Below, piece by piece: positions 1-12,100 of a DNA stretch of 64,000 bases. Position 1 is the stretch's first letter, and the number at the start of each line of letters is the position of its first letter. The stretch lies in NCBI RefSeq assembly GCF_963662255.1, contig NC_085051.1:53111101-53175100 (forward strand), read 5' to 3'. The position numbers and the translations under genes are program-made. The notes below the pieces were generated by a model. It was not told the origin of the DNA, did not search any database, and saw only the letters and a list, made by a program, of their open reading frames with translations. Source of the DNA: Cinclus cinclus. Taxonomy: Eukaryota; Chordata; Aves; Passeriformes; Cinclidae.

Positions 1-1310
1 GAGATCTTATGTATATTATTAGATGAAAAGAACTTAAGAATTTGGCTTTAAACTTCCTTGGATTTTGTTACTGGCTGAAGAATGTGCACTATGAATGAAA
101 TACTCTTTTGAACCTAAGTTCAGCTAATTGTTTTTACTACTTCATTAACGTTCAAGGAAGTTGTTGATTTTTGGAAATGGAAGACTTGAGTCTTTTGGTA
201 CCTGCATGGGTAATGAAACTGAAGGTTCATATTTCCTAAGTCAGAGTTTTGGTAGAAAAAAACAAAGCAACACTCCAATCAGTGACCTGATCAATTGCTG
301 ATCAGAACTGTAACACTTCTAATGTGTATGGGCAGGTTTGTGGCTCTTTTGCTGCTTTATTGCCATTTTAAAACTCCCCAGGTACCTGCACCCCAGGTTT
401 TATTTCCCATCACCATCAAAACTGCATTCAGCACTTCCTGAATGCTAGTACAAGCCTCAGATGGAGGAAAAGAGAGGAAGAATTTAAAGCCCTGGATTTA
501 AAGGAGGGTTTTGGAAGGGTAGGAAGCAGATAAGGTGGCTGCAAGTAAAACTTCAGTTAACACTGACATTTTCCCTTTCTGTTAGGCAACAAAACTTCTC
601 TATGAGTCTAGGGACCAGTGAGAACTGCAGATGTGGCCTCCTGAGGGCACACACAGACACCAGCCTCCACAGACCTGCCTCTCACTTTGTGCTGATTTGA
701 CAGCTGGAAATATTTGCTGTTCTTGACTCTCTCTCATTCCAGTGTGGTTCATTATGTAAGAACTGGCAAATGCAATGTGAGTAATTTTTTTGAACCATGA
801 GTATTCACGGTAGTGTGCAATATGTATACAGTTAATGCTTTAAACAGCCTCACCTTTTAAGACTTTGTATATTTTGTTAAGCCTTTACTGGCCCTTAATA
901 TGAAAGTGACCTGCACTACAGCTAATGTACAGCACAACTTTTATAGTAACCATTATATATACTGTTTGCTACAGGAAGCAAACAACTGTGTATGTCTCTT
1001 CTGCAGAGAATAGCTTTTGGGTATAGATCTCAGGTTTTTCCCTCTATCCAAATGTTTAAAATCAATGTACAAAAAAAACTGCTTTAGATATGATTTTATA
1101 GAAATCACATGCATTTTTTTAAACATCTAAATATTTCACCAAATACCACCAAATTTGACTTACATGAACTTGACCTTGAATAAGCTTCCAGAATAACTTT
1201 TAGTTTTGTATTTTCTTTTTTGGTAACTAGCTTTTGTTAATCTAATTGTAATGCTATCTTAAATTGTATACAATTTAATGTACAAATATGAATAAATTAA
1301 TTCACTTATT
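1..1310 (+). other. Probable 3' UTR end of a plus-strand neighbour gene (possibly ZFYVE21)
   Basis: No convincing coding frame occurs here. The stretch ends in a typical vertebrate 3' end: AT-rich sequence, an AATAAA at 1291-1296, then an A run at about 1312-1322. In mammals the gene convergent with PPP1R13B is ZFYVE21. If that order is conserved, this is its last-exon UTR. The identity is inferred from synteny only, because no ZFYVE21 coding sequence lies in the window. Confidence 0.45.
1291..1296 (+). terminator. Poly(A) signal AATAAA, plus strand
   Basis: Canonical AATAAA in an AT-rich context. An A run begins about 20 nt downstream, consistent with a cleavage site near 1310 for a transcript entering from the left edge of the window. 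It could be a chance hexamer in AT-rich DNA. Confidence 0.5.
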
Positions 1311-1620
1311 TAAAAAAAAAAAGAGGTGCTAGTTCATTTTGCAATATACTACTTCTTTAGTAATGGCTACCATGGTCTCTGCACTCTGGAAATTTTCACT
1401 TTTTTAAAGAAAACACTTAATTTTAGTTGTAAGTTAATTTGTCCCAGTTGGAAGATGAGGATACTAGTGTGTAAGCACATCTTCAGTGAAGCTGATAAAA
1501 TGAGGAGGAAAGGTGGGTTGACAGCTGTAACCTTGGAAAGCTACAATTAGTGTTTTCATGCAGACTCTGACCAAAACCACATCTGCTGTCAAGACCTCTG
1601 TAAAGAGAGTGGAGAATGCA
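1311..1620. other. Short intergenic gap between two convergent 3' ends
   Basis: About 300 bp lie between the presumed plus-strand cleavage site and the distal poly(A) site of PPP1R13B. A 74-codon plus-strand open frame at 1326-1550 resembles no family I recognise and is probably chance. No RNA gene was seen. Confidence 0.4.
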
Positions 1621-1638
1621 GCCATGCCTTAGCAGTAC

Positions 1639-1644
1639 TTTATT
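1639..1644 (-). terminator. PPP1R13B: Distal poly(A) signal AATAAA of PPP1R13B
   Basis: Plus-strand TTTATT reads AATAAA on the gene strand. It is the last such hexamer before the convergent plus-strand 3' end, so it is the best candidate for the long 3' UTR form. The cleavage point itself cannot be seen. Confidence 0.5.
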
Positions 1645-3014
1645 GTGCACATTTACATGTTCTCTGAATTAGTGTATCATAGGCTCTTGAAATCATCACA
1701 TTCATGTAGCAAATTCTTCAACAATAATACCCTTTCACTTTTCACCACAATATATACAGTTAATGCTGACCTGTGGTAAAAGCAAGTTACAGCACTGCAG
1801 AAATGGATATATAAATTATACACAGAACTTGTACATGAAGTTAATCAAATTGCATACTGTTAAATGGGAGAAAATTACAAGAAATATGGCTAAAACTTAT
1901 AATGGGAAATTCAAAATATACTTCTGGTATATAAAATCATGTACAGTTAAAATTCCAGTGAAGTGCCTGTTTGTGGGGTTTTTATTTTTTGCTTGAAACT
2001 ACAACGTAGTGGAACAGGTTATTGCATAACTTGCCTTGGCAGCAGGTGTAGGCTGCCAAGAACCACAGAAACTGTCCTCAAATAAGCTATTGCCTTTCTT
2101 AAATCCTTCTCTAAACCTTGTTTCTTTCTTCTCCTCAACACAGCATCTACATGACCCTCTTTCTACTTCTATCCAGTCCTTCATATTTTCTTCTAGACTC
2201 TCAGGCAGACTTCAGGTGACACAGTTATAACCCTTACCAGACTCTTACCCTTTTCAACTATTGCACTTTCATCCCTGCAGACATACAAATCCCTTAAGCT
2301 GCTGCAACTTCAGTACTAACTGTTGTGTCCAGGCTGGACGGGCTCGGGGGCTTAAGTAGGGGAACCTTTACATTCGTAGAGGTAACACCGGTGCTGTAGG
2401 CTGAATAAGAAAATAAAACACCAAGTGAAATACTGTGTAGGGACTTTGAGAAGTGTACAAATACTGTTGGTTTTGTTAGTTCTCTAGCTTGATTCTAAAT
2501 GCAAATAATGCAAGATGCTAGACTAGGTAAAGCTTTCGTTGGGGTTGTCCAGACTAGGATTTAAGTGTTTAGCATGTTGCCACCTAAAATCCTAGCCTTC
2601 ACCAAGCTTTGGTAACTACTTAATTATGCATGTAACAGGTGAAGATCTCATGTCCTAGAACCCAAAGAGTTGATAGGTAATGAGAACTCAACATTCACTG
2701 GTATTGAACAGAAATACCCAAAATCCCGACCCGGGACAGTTGCTGTGGGGGGTTGGAGCAAACTGGACAGCGCATCTGCACTCTGCAAATGACACCTCTG
2801 AACACAGAACACAAGAAAGCTCCTACCACAGAACTCTGACTCAAAACACTGCGTTAGACGAGAGTTGGTGCAACACTGTCGGTACTGGAGGCTTCGCTCT
2901 CCTCCCCAGTGCTGGGTCACACAGAAACAATCCTCACTTACAAACTGCAGATATTGGAAATTGTGGATGCTGTTCATTTAACAAGAGAAAGCACCATTAA
3001 AACTAAGTCTCAGT

Positions 3015-3020
3015 TTTATT
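3015..3020 (-). terminator. PPP1R13B: Proximal poly(A) signal AATAAA of PPP1R13B
   Basis: AATAAA on the gene strand about 92 nt after the stop codon. If used, it would give a transcript with a very short 3' UTR. Whether it is used cannot be judged from sequence alone. Confidence 0.35.
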
Positions 3021-3111
3021 TCTCTGTGTGAAATGATCAAAAATGATGGCTCCAGTGTATGTTCTTAGTTTCCAGTTACCAGCATGGTACTGCATTGTTG
3101 TACAACTGAAT

Positions 3112-3153
3112 TCAAGCAAGGGTTCGCTGTCGAGGTTTTATTCGTGGATATAA
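3112..3153 (-). CDS. PPP1R13B: PPP1R13B exon 17 (coding part): C-terminal tail
   Basis: Fourteen codons encode [13 protein letters not shown] and stop TGA. These residues are the invariant basic tail that completes the SH3 fold in ASPP proteins. The acceptor is a T-rich tract ending in cag at 3154-3156, and the exon enters in phase 0 after the GGG codon that closes exon 16. The threonine in the final RTLA matches ASPP1 rather than the RSLA of ASPP2. Confidence 0.95.
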   Translation of the reverse strand, partial: LYPRIKPRQRTLA

Positions 3154-6100
3154 CTGAAAAAACAAAATAACAGTATTAGGCTTTGCATGGTTAATACCAC
3201 CTTTAATTTATAACTAAGATGTATTTATTAGGCAGAACTGGGTGATGAAGTGTTTTGGGAGGTGAGGTTTTTCTAAGCTTGGGGGTGTTCTCAGGCAACT
3301 CCTGAAAAACAAGAAGCAGGAGGAAAAGGGCTGATTTACTCCTGCCACTGGCAGCAACATGGCTGCTCTGAAAATGACGTGGTGCATTTTGCTCAAGATC
3401 CAGAACAGACAAAGGATGCTTTTACATTAGGTACAAAAATTCCCTGTTGAGCACTCCAGAGAGCTTATTTCCTGCTCTGCAAGTTTCTCTTACGCATTTT
3501 GTCCTCAGTAGCTCTCTACTCAGTCACCTTACATTCCTGGCCTCTGACAGTGTTCCAGCTGTCTGAGCAGCATAAATGATGTGCCCACAGTTGTCCTCTT
3601 CAAGGCTCTTTCCTGTTTTAAACTCACACACACCTATGTTCTTATCTTGTGCCAGGTATTAAAAACATTCCCAAAGAACTTTCTGAACCAAGGCTTCAAG
3701 CTGCCTAACAGAGCCACCAAGCTTTCCATAAGGGCTCTATATTTTAGCCAAGGGGGAGAAAAAGTCTCATTAAAACATAAACTATATTAAATATATTGCT
3801 ATATTAAATATACTAACTTGCTCAATAACAACCAGCACCAATCTCCTAACAGTAGCCTCTCCTGTTTGTTTATAATGGCACAAAGGCCAGAGAAAAGAAG
3901 GATAATCTGCTTTGTACCACTTCATAGTGTGGATGGTGCACAGAGGGATTCTGACCAAAGATCCATCTTCTGTTCCCACTTGAGATGAATGTGAAAAATA
4001 GAAGGGAGGAGGTGAAAGAACTTACCCCAAGGAGGTTTTTAGGCACATAGCCTTCCTTGTCATTGAGGCGGGCCCACCACCACTCCGTTTCATTGTCATC
4101 CTTGCGCCTCAGAATAGTGATGGCATCACCCTCGTGGAATGACAGCTCGTCATTGTTCTGGGCTTCATAATCCCACAGAGCATACACCACCCCTTTATTC
4201 ATCACTCCCAGCTTCTCCTGAACTCCTGTTAAAAACACCAGATGGTAAAATAGCCTCTTTTTCCCCTCTGAGATTTTTACTATCGACACAGTGGTTCAAA
4301 TACTAATCTCCTGTTAATAACATTTCATGAACAGTTTTCAGCACTTCCATGATGAAATGGTATCAGAAATTTAACTACATGATAAAACAAAATCTTACAG
4401 AGTAATTTAGAGAATGAGGTTTTTTATTATACATGCAGTAGAAACTGCTTCCTACAGCAGACGCTTGAGGTTTTTGGAATTCACACTATCAGTCAGATCT
4501 GACAGAGCCTTAATGAAGCTTAAATCCTCTGATGGAAATTAGAAATTTGTCTGCTCCATTGAAGTGCTTTTCTTGCAAACTATATTTTAGTAACTAAGCA
4601 CCTTCTGCAAGTTAATTACTCATAAAGTATTTCTTTCTTTCTTTGTGTGATCTGCTAGAAATTTGTGCATCTAGAAGTTAGGGATCTCTCTGTCAAAATA
4701 CTTGACAACTCATTGTTATGGTCAAAAACCTCCCTGTAAAAGCATTTCCTTGAAATGAAGCCAAATTAAAACTTTAAAAATCTTAACATTTGAAGGAGCC
4801 TGTGAAGTAATTCAAAACCCAGAAGGACTAAGACCAACATCACAGTGAAAAGGCGATTCTGGTTTCAGCATTTTGGAAGCACAGGGACATGATGGACCAC
4901 ATCATCCAGTCTGGGGCCTAAGCAGATGTTTCACACATATCAGAGGGACAAACCAGGATTAATCTTAGAGGAGGTGGTGTCACAGCTTACCATACAAAAA
5001 TTGGGAACACTGAATATAACCTTCTTCCATCTCCTCACACTTGTCTGCAGCAGTTTCTATATCACTTATAGTTGAAGCAAAAATAGCTGCCCCAGATTCA
5101 ACCAGTAGTTTACAGAGATGAACACTATTGCAAGAAGCTGCACAATGCAAGGGTGTCCTGAAATAAAGCAAAAAAATATACATGTGAAAAAAGACGCTTC
5201 CATGAATCCTGACTTTCATCTTGCCATGTAGAGCCTGTCACTTTTAAAAGGAAATTTTTATGTTTATAGTATGTGTATGCATTGTCTAAAACCTGTCAAG
5301 CAGCTAGGGTGGATTTCAGGATTTACCTGACTCCAGTAAAGCCAAGCATTATGAAACAGATGATAGCAAAACTAATAATTTTCACAGCTTACAACAAAAC
5401 TGTTGGGTGTAAAAGGGTATTTTCCAATACAAGGAAACCTGAAAGGTAAAACAGAGGTGAGGATTTGTATTCCTCCCCAAGACTTCAGGAATGCTACAGC
5501 TCACCTTACAGGTAGCTGAGACCAACATCTGTAGTGGGATCTACAATGAAGAAGCTTAAACAAATTACCTTCTGTCATTTGTTATTTATAGTTTAATTAT
5601 TTCAGTATCTGAACAAGAAATGCAACTCTCCCACTAATTATCACAAACTGTAATCTAATTTATGGTTTAAGTGTGCTTGCTTGGGAGCTGAACACTGTAA
5701 CCTTGCATTTGAGTTCATCTCCACCTACAGCTTAGGGAGTACTCGTTTGCTGGGGATGAAGAGGAAGGAAATTGTTCCTAAAGCAGGTCTCAAATAAATC
5801 TTGAATGTGCATCTAAATGGTGCTTCTCCCAGATAGATAGAGGTTCAAAATCTTGACACTTACCACCCATCACTATCTGCTGCATTTACATTTACACCAA
5901 AATCAAGTAGGAACTTCACAATGTGGTGATGACCAGCACACACTGCATTATGCAAAGGTGTAATGCCTTCATCATTTGGTTTACTGGGATCATCAACCTG
6001 TTGAAAACAAAATAGTTCAGCACTTTCTTTTTCCTGAATACTGCATGAGGTTGCCACTGTTTAAAAGCTTACCTCATATATGATTCGTTGTACCAGATCA

Positions 6101-9100
6101 AATTCGCCCTCCAAAGAAGCATCGAGGAGGAGAGCCAAGGGATTGAACTTCACTCTCAAACCATGGCCTGTCCTTTCTGAGTTGGGTTTCTTTAAGTTGG
6201 TACGTTTTGTCTGAGTAGAGATGAAGGTTGGAAGGCATCATTTCAGGTTGTACAAGTAGAAAAATGATTCATTTATGAATCTCCCTTAAATGGTATTTAG
6301 AACTATGCAATCATTTATATTTAAGTCTCTAAATAAAAGGCTTGATACATTACTACATTTTATGCAGTTAAAAAATGAAAAAGCAAGCCAATATAGTTTC
6401 AAAGCTTCTAATTAAAGATAGTAAGTACAAGGAATTAAGTACTTAAGTCAGTGTTTTAAGCATCATCTTAATTGCATCCAATATAAGCTGTGCATATTAC
6501 TGGTGGGTTATCTAAGACACTGAAAACTTGTGCTTAGCCTGAAAAGCACCACACAATTAAGCCAGAATCTGCACTTAGAGGAATCAGTGCCTTGAATTAG
6601 CAGCAGTCTGTGTTGTAGGTCAGGACTGGCAAGTTGGGAGTTTTGTTGTAGGAATGAAAAGTACAGAACATGAAGCTATTTTATGTGACATTCTAGCAAG
6701 TGTTATCAGAAGCAGCATTTTCAAGATCTGAAGCACATTTAAATGTATTTTGAGAATATTCTGTATCCCTTACATGTGTCCTTGTCACTTTCTGGGGAAA
6801 AAATAATCTATTATTAACTACAGCTTTTATAGAATGCTTTAAGTCTCTAGCTCTGTAGGATCTGTTTTCACTTATGGTCCTATATAGGATGGCTATTTCA
6901 GTTGGGAAAATAAACCCTCCACATTATGAATGATATTAGTTGCTAGCACATCCCATTCTCTCAGAAGCATCCTGGCCCTTATGGTCATGGAAAACCATAC
7001 AAAGCCTTGTGCATACTGCAGTCAAATTCTCTGAACAATGCAAGGCTCCCACCTGAACCTGAAAGTGAGGATGAACCTTGGTTTCAAACAGTGAGTTTGA
7101 AACAACAACAAATCACAAAGAACAAAATCCATTTCTTCTGTATTTTTCAGTTCTCCAAATGTGGTAGATTTTGGTAATGGCAAGTATTTAAAAGATTTTA
7201 GTGCAGCAGGAGGATGGACTTTGGAAGCAATTCAAAGTATGTGACAAGCCCATTAGAAGAACATTTCTGCTATCACAAGCCAGCTGTGCTGCTGCTAGAG
7301 TTAGCCCTGGTCCATATCCTCTAAGAGGGTTAAAGGAGTGCAGCTTCCCCATAACAGCTATTTCAGCTTGCCTGCAAAGTAAAAAGCTTTGCACTGATAT
7401 AACTATTTGTATTGAAACTAAAGGAAAGCGATCTTTAAAGGCCTGGATAATTTTTAAAAAAAAAAAAAAAAATCTGCAATTCCAGAATTAGTTCTACAAG
7501 AACGTCCAAAAAGTTGAAAAGTACATACACAACCTCCCGCTACCTGTTTGCATATTTTCCTTATTGAGCAACTAGAGCAGTAAAGAAACTAATCCATCAG
7601 AATTCTCCCTGGAACTCCCCTGGATTTCTTTCCTTTTAATATCACAAGACTTCAACTGCAAAGACACCACTGAGCACAAGCTTACCATATTCCAGTTATG
7701 CTTAAGCACAAAGCTAATTCTGTAGTTCACAAAGTTGTTCTTTTGCTTTGTTACTTACTGCAGGAAGTGGAGGAGGAAGAGCAGGTGGCAAAGGAGCTTC
7801 ATCTTCTACTGGAGAACTGACCTCTGGTGTGGGACTGGGTGACTGCTCAGTAGAAGGAACTATAGCAAGATTGTTGTTGTTATCTTCAGTTGTCTCAGGT
7901 GTTTGATGTGTGGTTTCAGTGCTTATCAGCTCCTCGGTAGCAGGAGAAGGTAACTCATTATCATTGGCATCTGATGAAGGGGGTGGTTCATCAGGGACAG
8001 GAACTGTAGGTTGCACGGGGACTGGTTCTTCAATATTACCATTGGTGCTGGCATTCCCATTATCAACGTCAGCTAAGTTGCCTATGAAGTCCTGTGGATT
8101 GCTTGGCTGATAAAAAGGAGCACTTTCTATCCCTCCAGCCAGGGTATTAAAGCGCTGATACAATAATTTTTGTATGTTTGGTCCACTCGGGCCCTCTGGC
8201 TCGGTGATGGAGCTGCGTTTCTTTAATGGCCTCGGAGCATTGGCCAATTTTCTCCTCAGAGCCTCGAGGTCAGCATCACTCTGATACCGTAGGGGTGAGT
8301 GCACAATAGGGGTGAGCTTAGTTGGACTGAGAGGACGGGGAATGTTTTCCACGTTGCTGTTTTCACTGGGTGGTGGAGCATTTTCCAGCTCTTGATCTTT
8401 TTCAGTGACCTCAGTCTGAGGCTGAGGTTGTGGCTGTGAGGGAGACTGGGCAGGCAAAGAGCCATGAAGGAATGGCAAGGGTGAGGGAGAGGTTGAACCA
8501 GACTGTAATACAGGCTTTCCATAGACTAAAGAAAAGAAAGATGGAAAACAGTTAAGAGCTGTTCTAAAATTACATAATAAAACATATATAAATAAACATG
8601 CTACTTGTTTGACACAGAAATTAAAAAAAATATTGTTCTGAGAACTGTCAAAACAGAAATAAATACTTACCTGTTGGTGGTGATGATGCTTCTTACAATT
8701 ATAAGCTACAAGTAGCATCTGGAATGCTTTTCCTCTTTCATGAGGGAACAGTAAGAGAAGAAAAACTCTCTTATCTAGACTCTGTTTTTTCAACTTATTT
8801 ACCAAAGTATTAATAAACTACCCAGGCTATATTCTTCTATTTGTATCTTGTTTTAAAATTTAAAGACAAATCAATGCATACCTATTGATAACCTCAAAAA
8901 TACGCTGAATGATATTGCTGCTATGCTGCAGACACAAAAATAACTTTCCTCACAGATTTAGACAAGTCTTCCAAACCAATATGGGAAGTCAACTAAGCCA
9001 AACAAGTAGATCTTAATGTATTTCAAAGAAAAAAATAAAGCAAAATATATTCTACCTGCTTTTACCGACTTATTTAAAGTATTGTACACAGCTTGTTGGT

Positions 9101-12100
9101 AATTCTTTGGTGGTGTTGCTTGCTGAAGATACACTGAGTAGATGGAACTGGAGTTCACTGTCTGTGGCCCTTTTCTGGGAGACTGAGGTCTGGATCCTTT
9201 ATCAGCGAGAAAAGGTCTGATTGCCACAGTCAAAGGCAGTTCTGGCCTGCCCTCTCCTCCTGGGAACAAGGGGGGACCAGCGGGTTGATACGTGGGGCTG
9301 GGAGGGACAGAAATTCTCTGCTGGATCTGCTGTGAAGAGCTGGGCTGGTGCACGCTGCTGGGTGGCGGGAGGGGAACCGGCCTTTGCCGATTTGCTATAC
9401 TGGTGCCAGGTCTGGGCAGGCTGCCATCCTTCCTTCTTTCTAGAGAGTTTGTAGAACCTGTTCCTAATGGAACTGGGCTTGGATAGGTCCCATAGTTCTG
9501 AGGCAACTGCTTGCTTACACCAGGAACTGTTGGTGGCACCTTCCCCAGGTCAAGACCCTGTGTAAGAAAAATAAATAGCATATACCATTGAATTCAATAA
9601 AGTAGTTCTGAGCAAGAACGTTCCTTTCAACATACCATACTAGCAATCCTGTGGGACAGAAAAGGAGTCAACATAAACTGTGTTCCTTTATCACTAGATA
9701 TGATTCTACCTGAGTTTATCTGAGGATCTCATCTTACCTCAGACAAAGGCCACTGTTTAAAGGCACTTTCAGCTGTAACACATTCCTATCAATTCAGAAC
9801 TATTTGCATACATGCAAAGCCTGATTAACTTGTTCTAGGTTCCAGATCTCAGTGTCTAGTTGATCTTGACATACTGTCAGAGTTTGCAAAAACAACTTAA
9901 AGACCAAGTCCTTATTCTTTAAAGATTATAGTCTTAAAAGAATTCATCAAGTACTAGCACAACAGTGAAGACAGACACCACAAGTAGTCTCATTTAAGGA
10001 TGGATTTAATGACTTATTTTGTGAGATTTTTATGAGAAAAAGAGTACATTGAAAAAGTAATAATCTATACAAAGGAAAAAGACTAACAAAGATATGAATT
10101 AGAAAAACATGAAGGACCAGGGAGAGGATTAGAAGAAGCAAAGAGAGAAAAGGGGAGACTATATATGTAAAAGAGCAGGAAGGAATACGGAGTACTGACA
10201 TTGAAACAAACCCACAAATTTTAATGTGGTAAGAACAGAAAGGAACATAAGAAATACAAAGGTGATTTTCTTTATGACTTTTTAAATATACAGCAGCAGG
10301 GAAATGGAATGTTTATCTAATTGAAGTGAGTTCAGCTATGAAAGCCAAAGGTTCATAATTTCAGCAAAGCATATCTATAAATACATCACACATGAAACCC
10401 ACCAGCTTATCAGTACTTCCTAATACTGAAGTTGGCAAAGGCTGGCTGGATATAGTTCCTTGTTTTAAAGCAGTATCCATGCTCGATTCTTTCCAGTCTG
10501 TGTTGGAGATCTGAGGGGGTTTTACCACAGGGGCTGAGGTCTGTTTAAGTATCGGCCAATTTCCATCATTAGCTTGAAAACAGACAAAAATACTAGATTT
10601 AAGATAATCCATACTAGCACTGTAAACAAGCAAAACAACATGTGAAATAAAAGATTATATTGATTACATGATCCACAGATTACAGTGGGATTAGTTTTAT
10701 TTGAGAAGTGAGATAAATCATTATTAATATTTGATTCAAAAATCAATACTGAAAGGCCAAATTACTGCATTTTGAATGTGCTGCAACATTCAAATCGCAC
10801 TAAAAATTTCTATAGAAAAAATAGGATTAAAATTTTGGCTCGAGACTTGCATATTCTGCTATTAGAAGGCAAACAAATTGAGAATAAAAATCCTTGCAGA
10901 AACACTTAATCAACACAATTCTTTGGATACTATCCAGAGACACTGTCAAAATACACTAAATGTTAAGTCTATGTAAGCCTCGAGTGGACTTATTCCAAAT
11001 TTAAACTATGGTTACCAGATTCATGCACCCATAACAGGATGTAAAAACTCCCTTTAACAGCAGGGTGGAACAAAAGCACGCATTCCTTTCCTGGAAGTGG
11101 TGGCTAACTCACCTTGTGTTTTTCCTCAACATACTCACCCGATTAGAATTGCCCCAGAGATTTAATACTAAATAAATTTATTAAGTCAGTGGACAACTTT
11201 AACTTACAGTGCCAAGACAGAAGTCATGGGCTTTTATCTGCATCGTATGCAAAAAATCATGCTTAGCTGCACATAATCTGAGGCAACAAATCCTTAATGA
11301 AGTCCTAGATGCATTGATGTTACTTAATTAACTGTATGAGACTATTTTGTTTCAGTTTTCTAAGTAAGAAAGAGAGTTTAAATAGCCTAAGAGTTCAGTA
11401 TGGTTTACAGTAACTAAACAGATCCCATGTTGGATCCTAAGGATTTGATTTGCCTCTACAACATTAAACTTCAGGCATCGCTTCCTCTGAGGAGCCTGGA
11501 GATCATTTCTCCATCCCTATGGCTTGTAATTGTTGTAGTGGAGCACTTAAATCAGTAAAGGTGATGTGCAACACTTAATTGACTTTACTACAGGACAGCA
11601 TCTAAAATGAAGGGGGATTGGGCATGTCTGAAGATTCAATGAGAATTCTGGACTCCACAGTAATACAATATCCAATGAAAATCAGGTATTTAGAGGCCAA
11701 GTTTGCTATTTCAGTTCTAAGCCTCTGGCGAACAGAACCAGCAAGGCTATTTCTAGAATTATCTGTCTAGTATAATAGACAGTCTCAAAATAAGCTGCAT
11801 AGGAACATTCTAATGAGAATGAATTTTCCATCACCACTCTACTTTCTATCCATGAGCCTTACCCTCTTTGTTGAGTATCTCTCAAAACAGGATTAACAGT
11901 TGCATATTTTTACACTGAGAATACAGTATATAGTCCAGAAATCACTTTTCACACTTGCAAACTGCCAGGAAGTGAAGTAATGAGGTGCAGCTTTAATACT
12001 GGCATTATCTACGAGCTGAAAATGTTGTGGGTTTTGTTATTGTTTTTAATCACCTGGTTATCAAAAGTGAGACCAAAAAGGTGTCTAAACACTTAGGCCC

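Larger units (their letters stand above)
1620..3111 (-). other. PPP1R13B: PPP1R13B 3' UTR (exon 17, non-coding part)
   Basis: This sequence follows directly after the TGA at 3114-3112 with no good splice donor. It has three minus-strand AATAAA hexamers (seen as TTTATT on the plus strand) at 3015-3020, 1981-1986 and 1639-1644. The distal one gives a UTR of about 1.5 kb, similar in scale to what I recall for mammalian PPP1R13B. Small open frames at 2648-2977 (minus) and 2680-3000 (plus) overlap each other and are not recognisable proteins. Confidence 0.65.

Noticed and set aside
1326..1550. 74-codon plus-strand gene between the two 3' ends
   Set aside because: No recognisable protein, and it lies downstream of a poly(A) signal and A run.
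2648..3000. Overlapping small genes on both strands in the 3' UTR
   Set aside because: They are antisense to each other within a UTR and match no family.
7714..8805. A single 363-residue gene
   Set aside because: Only 7759-8525 is exon 12; the rest is read-through into introns past clear gtaagt and ctttag splice sites.
9221..9486. Plus-strand frames over exon 11, and likewise 7910-8110 over exon 12
   Set aside because: They are antisense shadows of conserved ASPP1 coding sequence.
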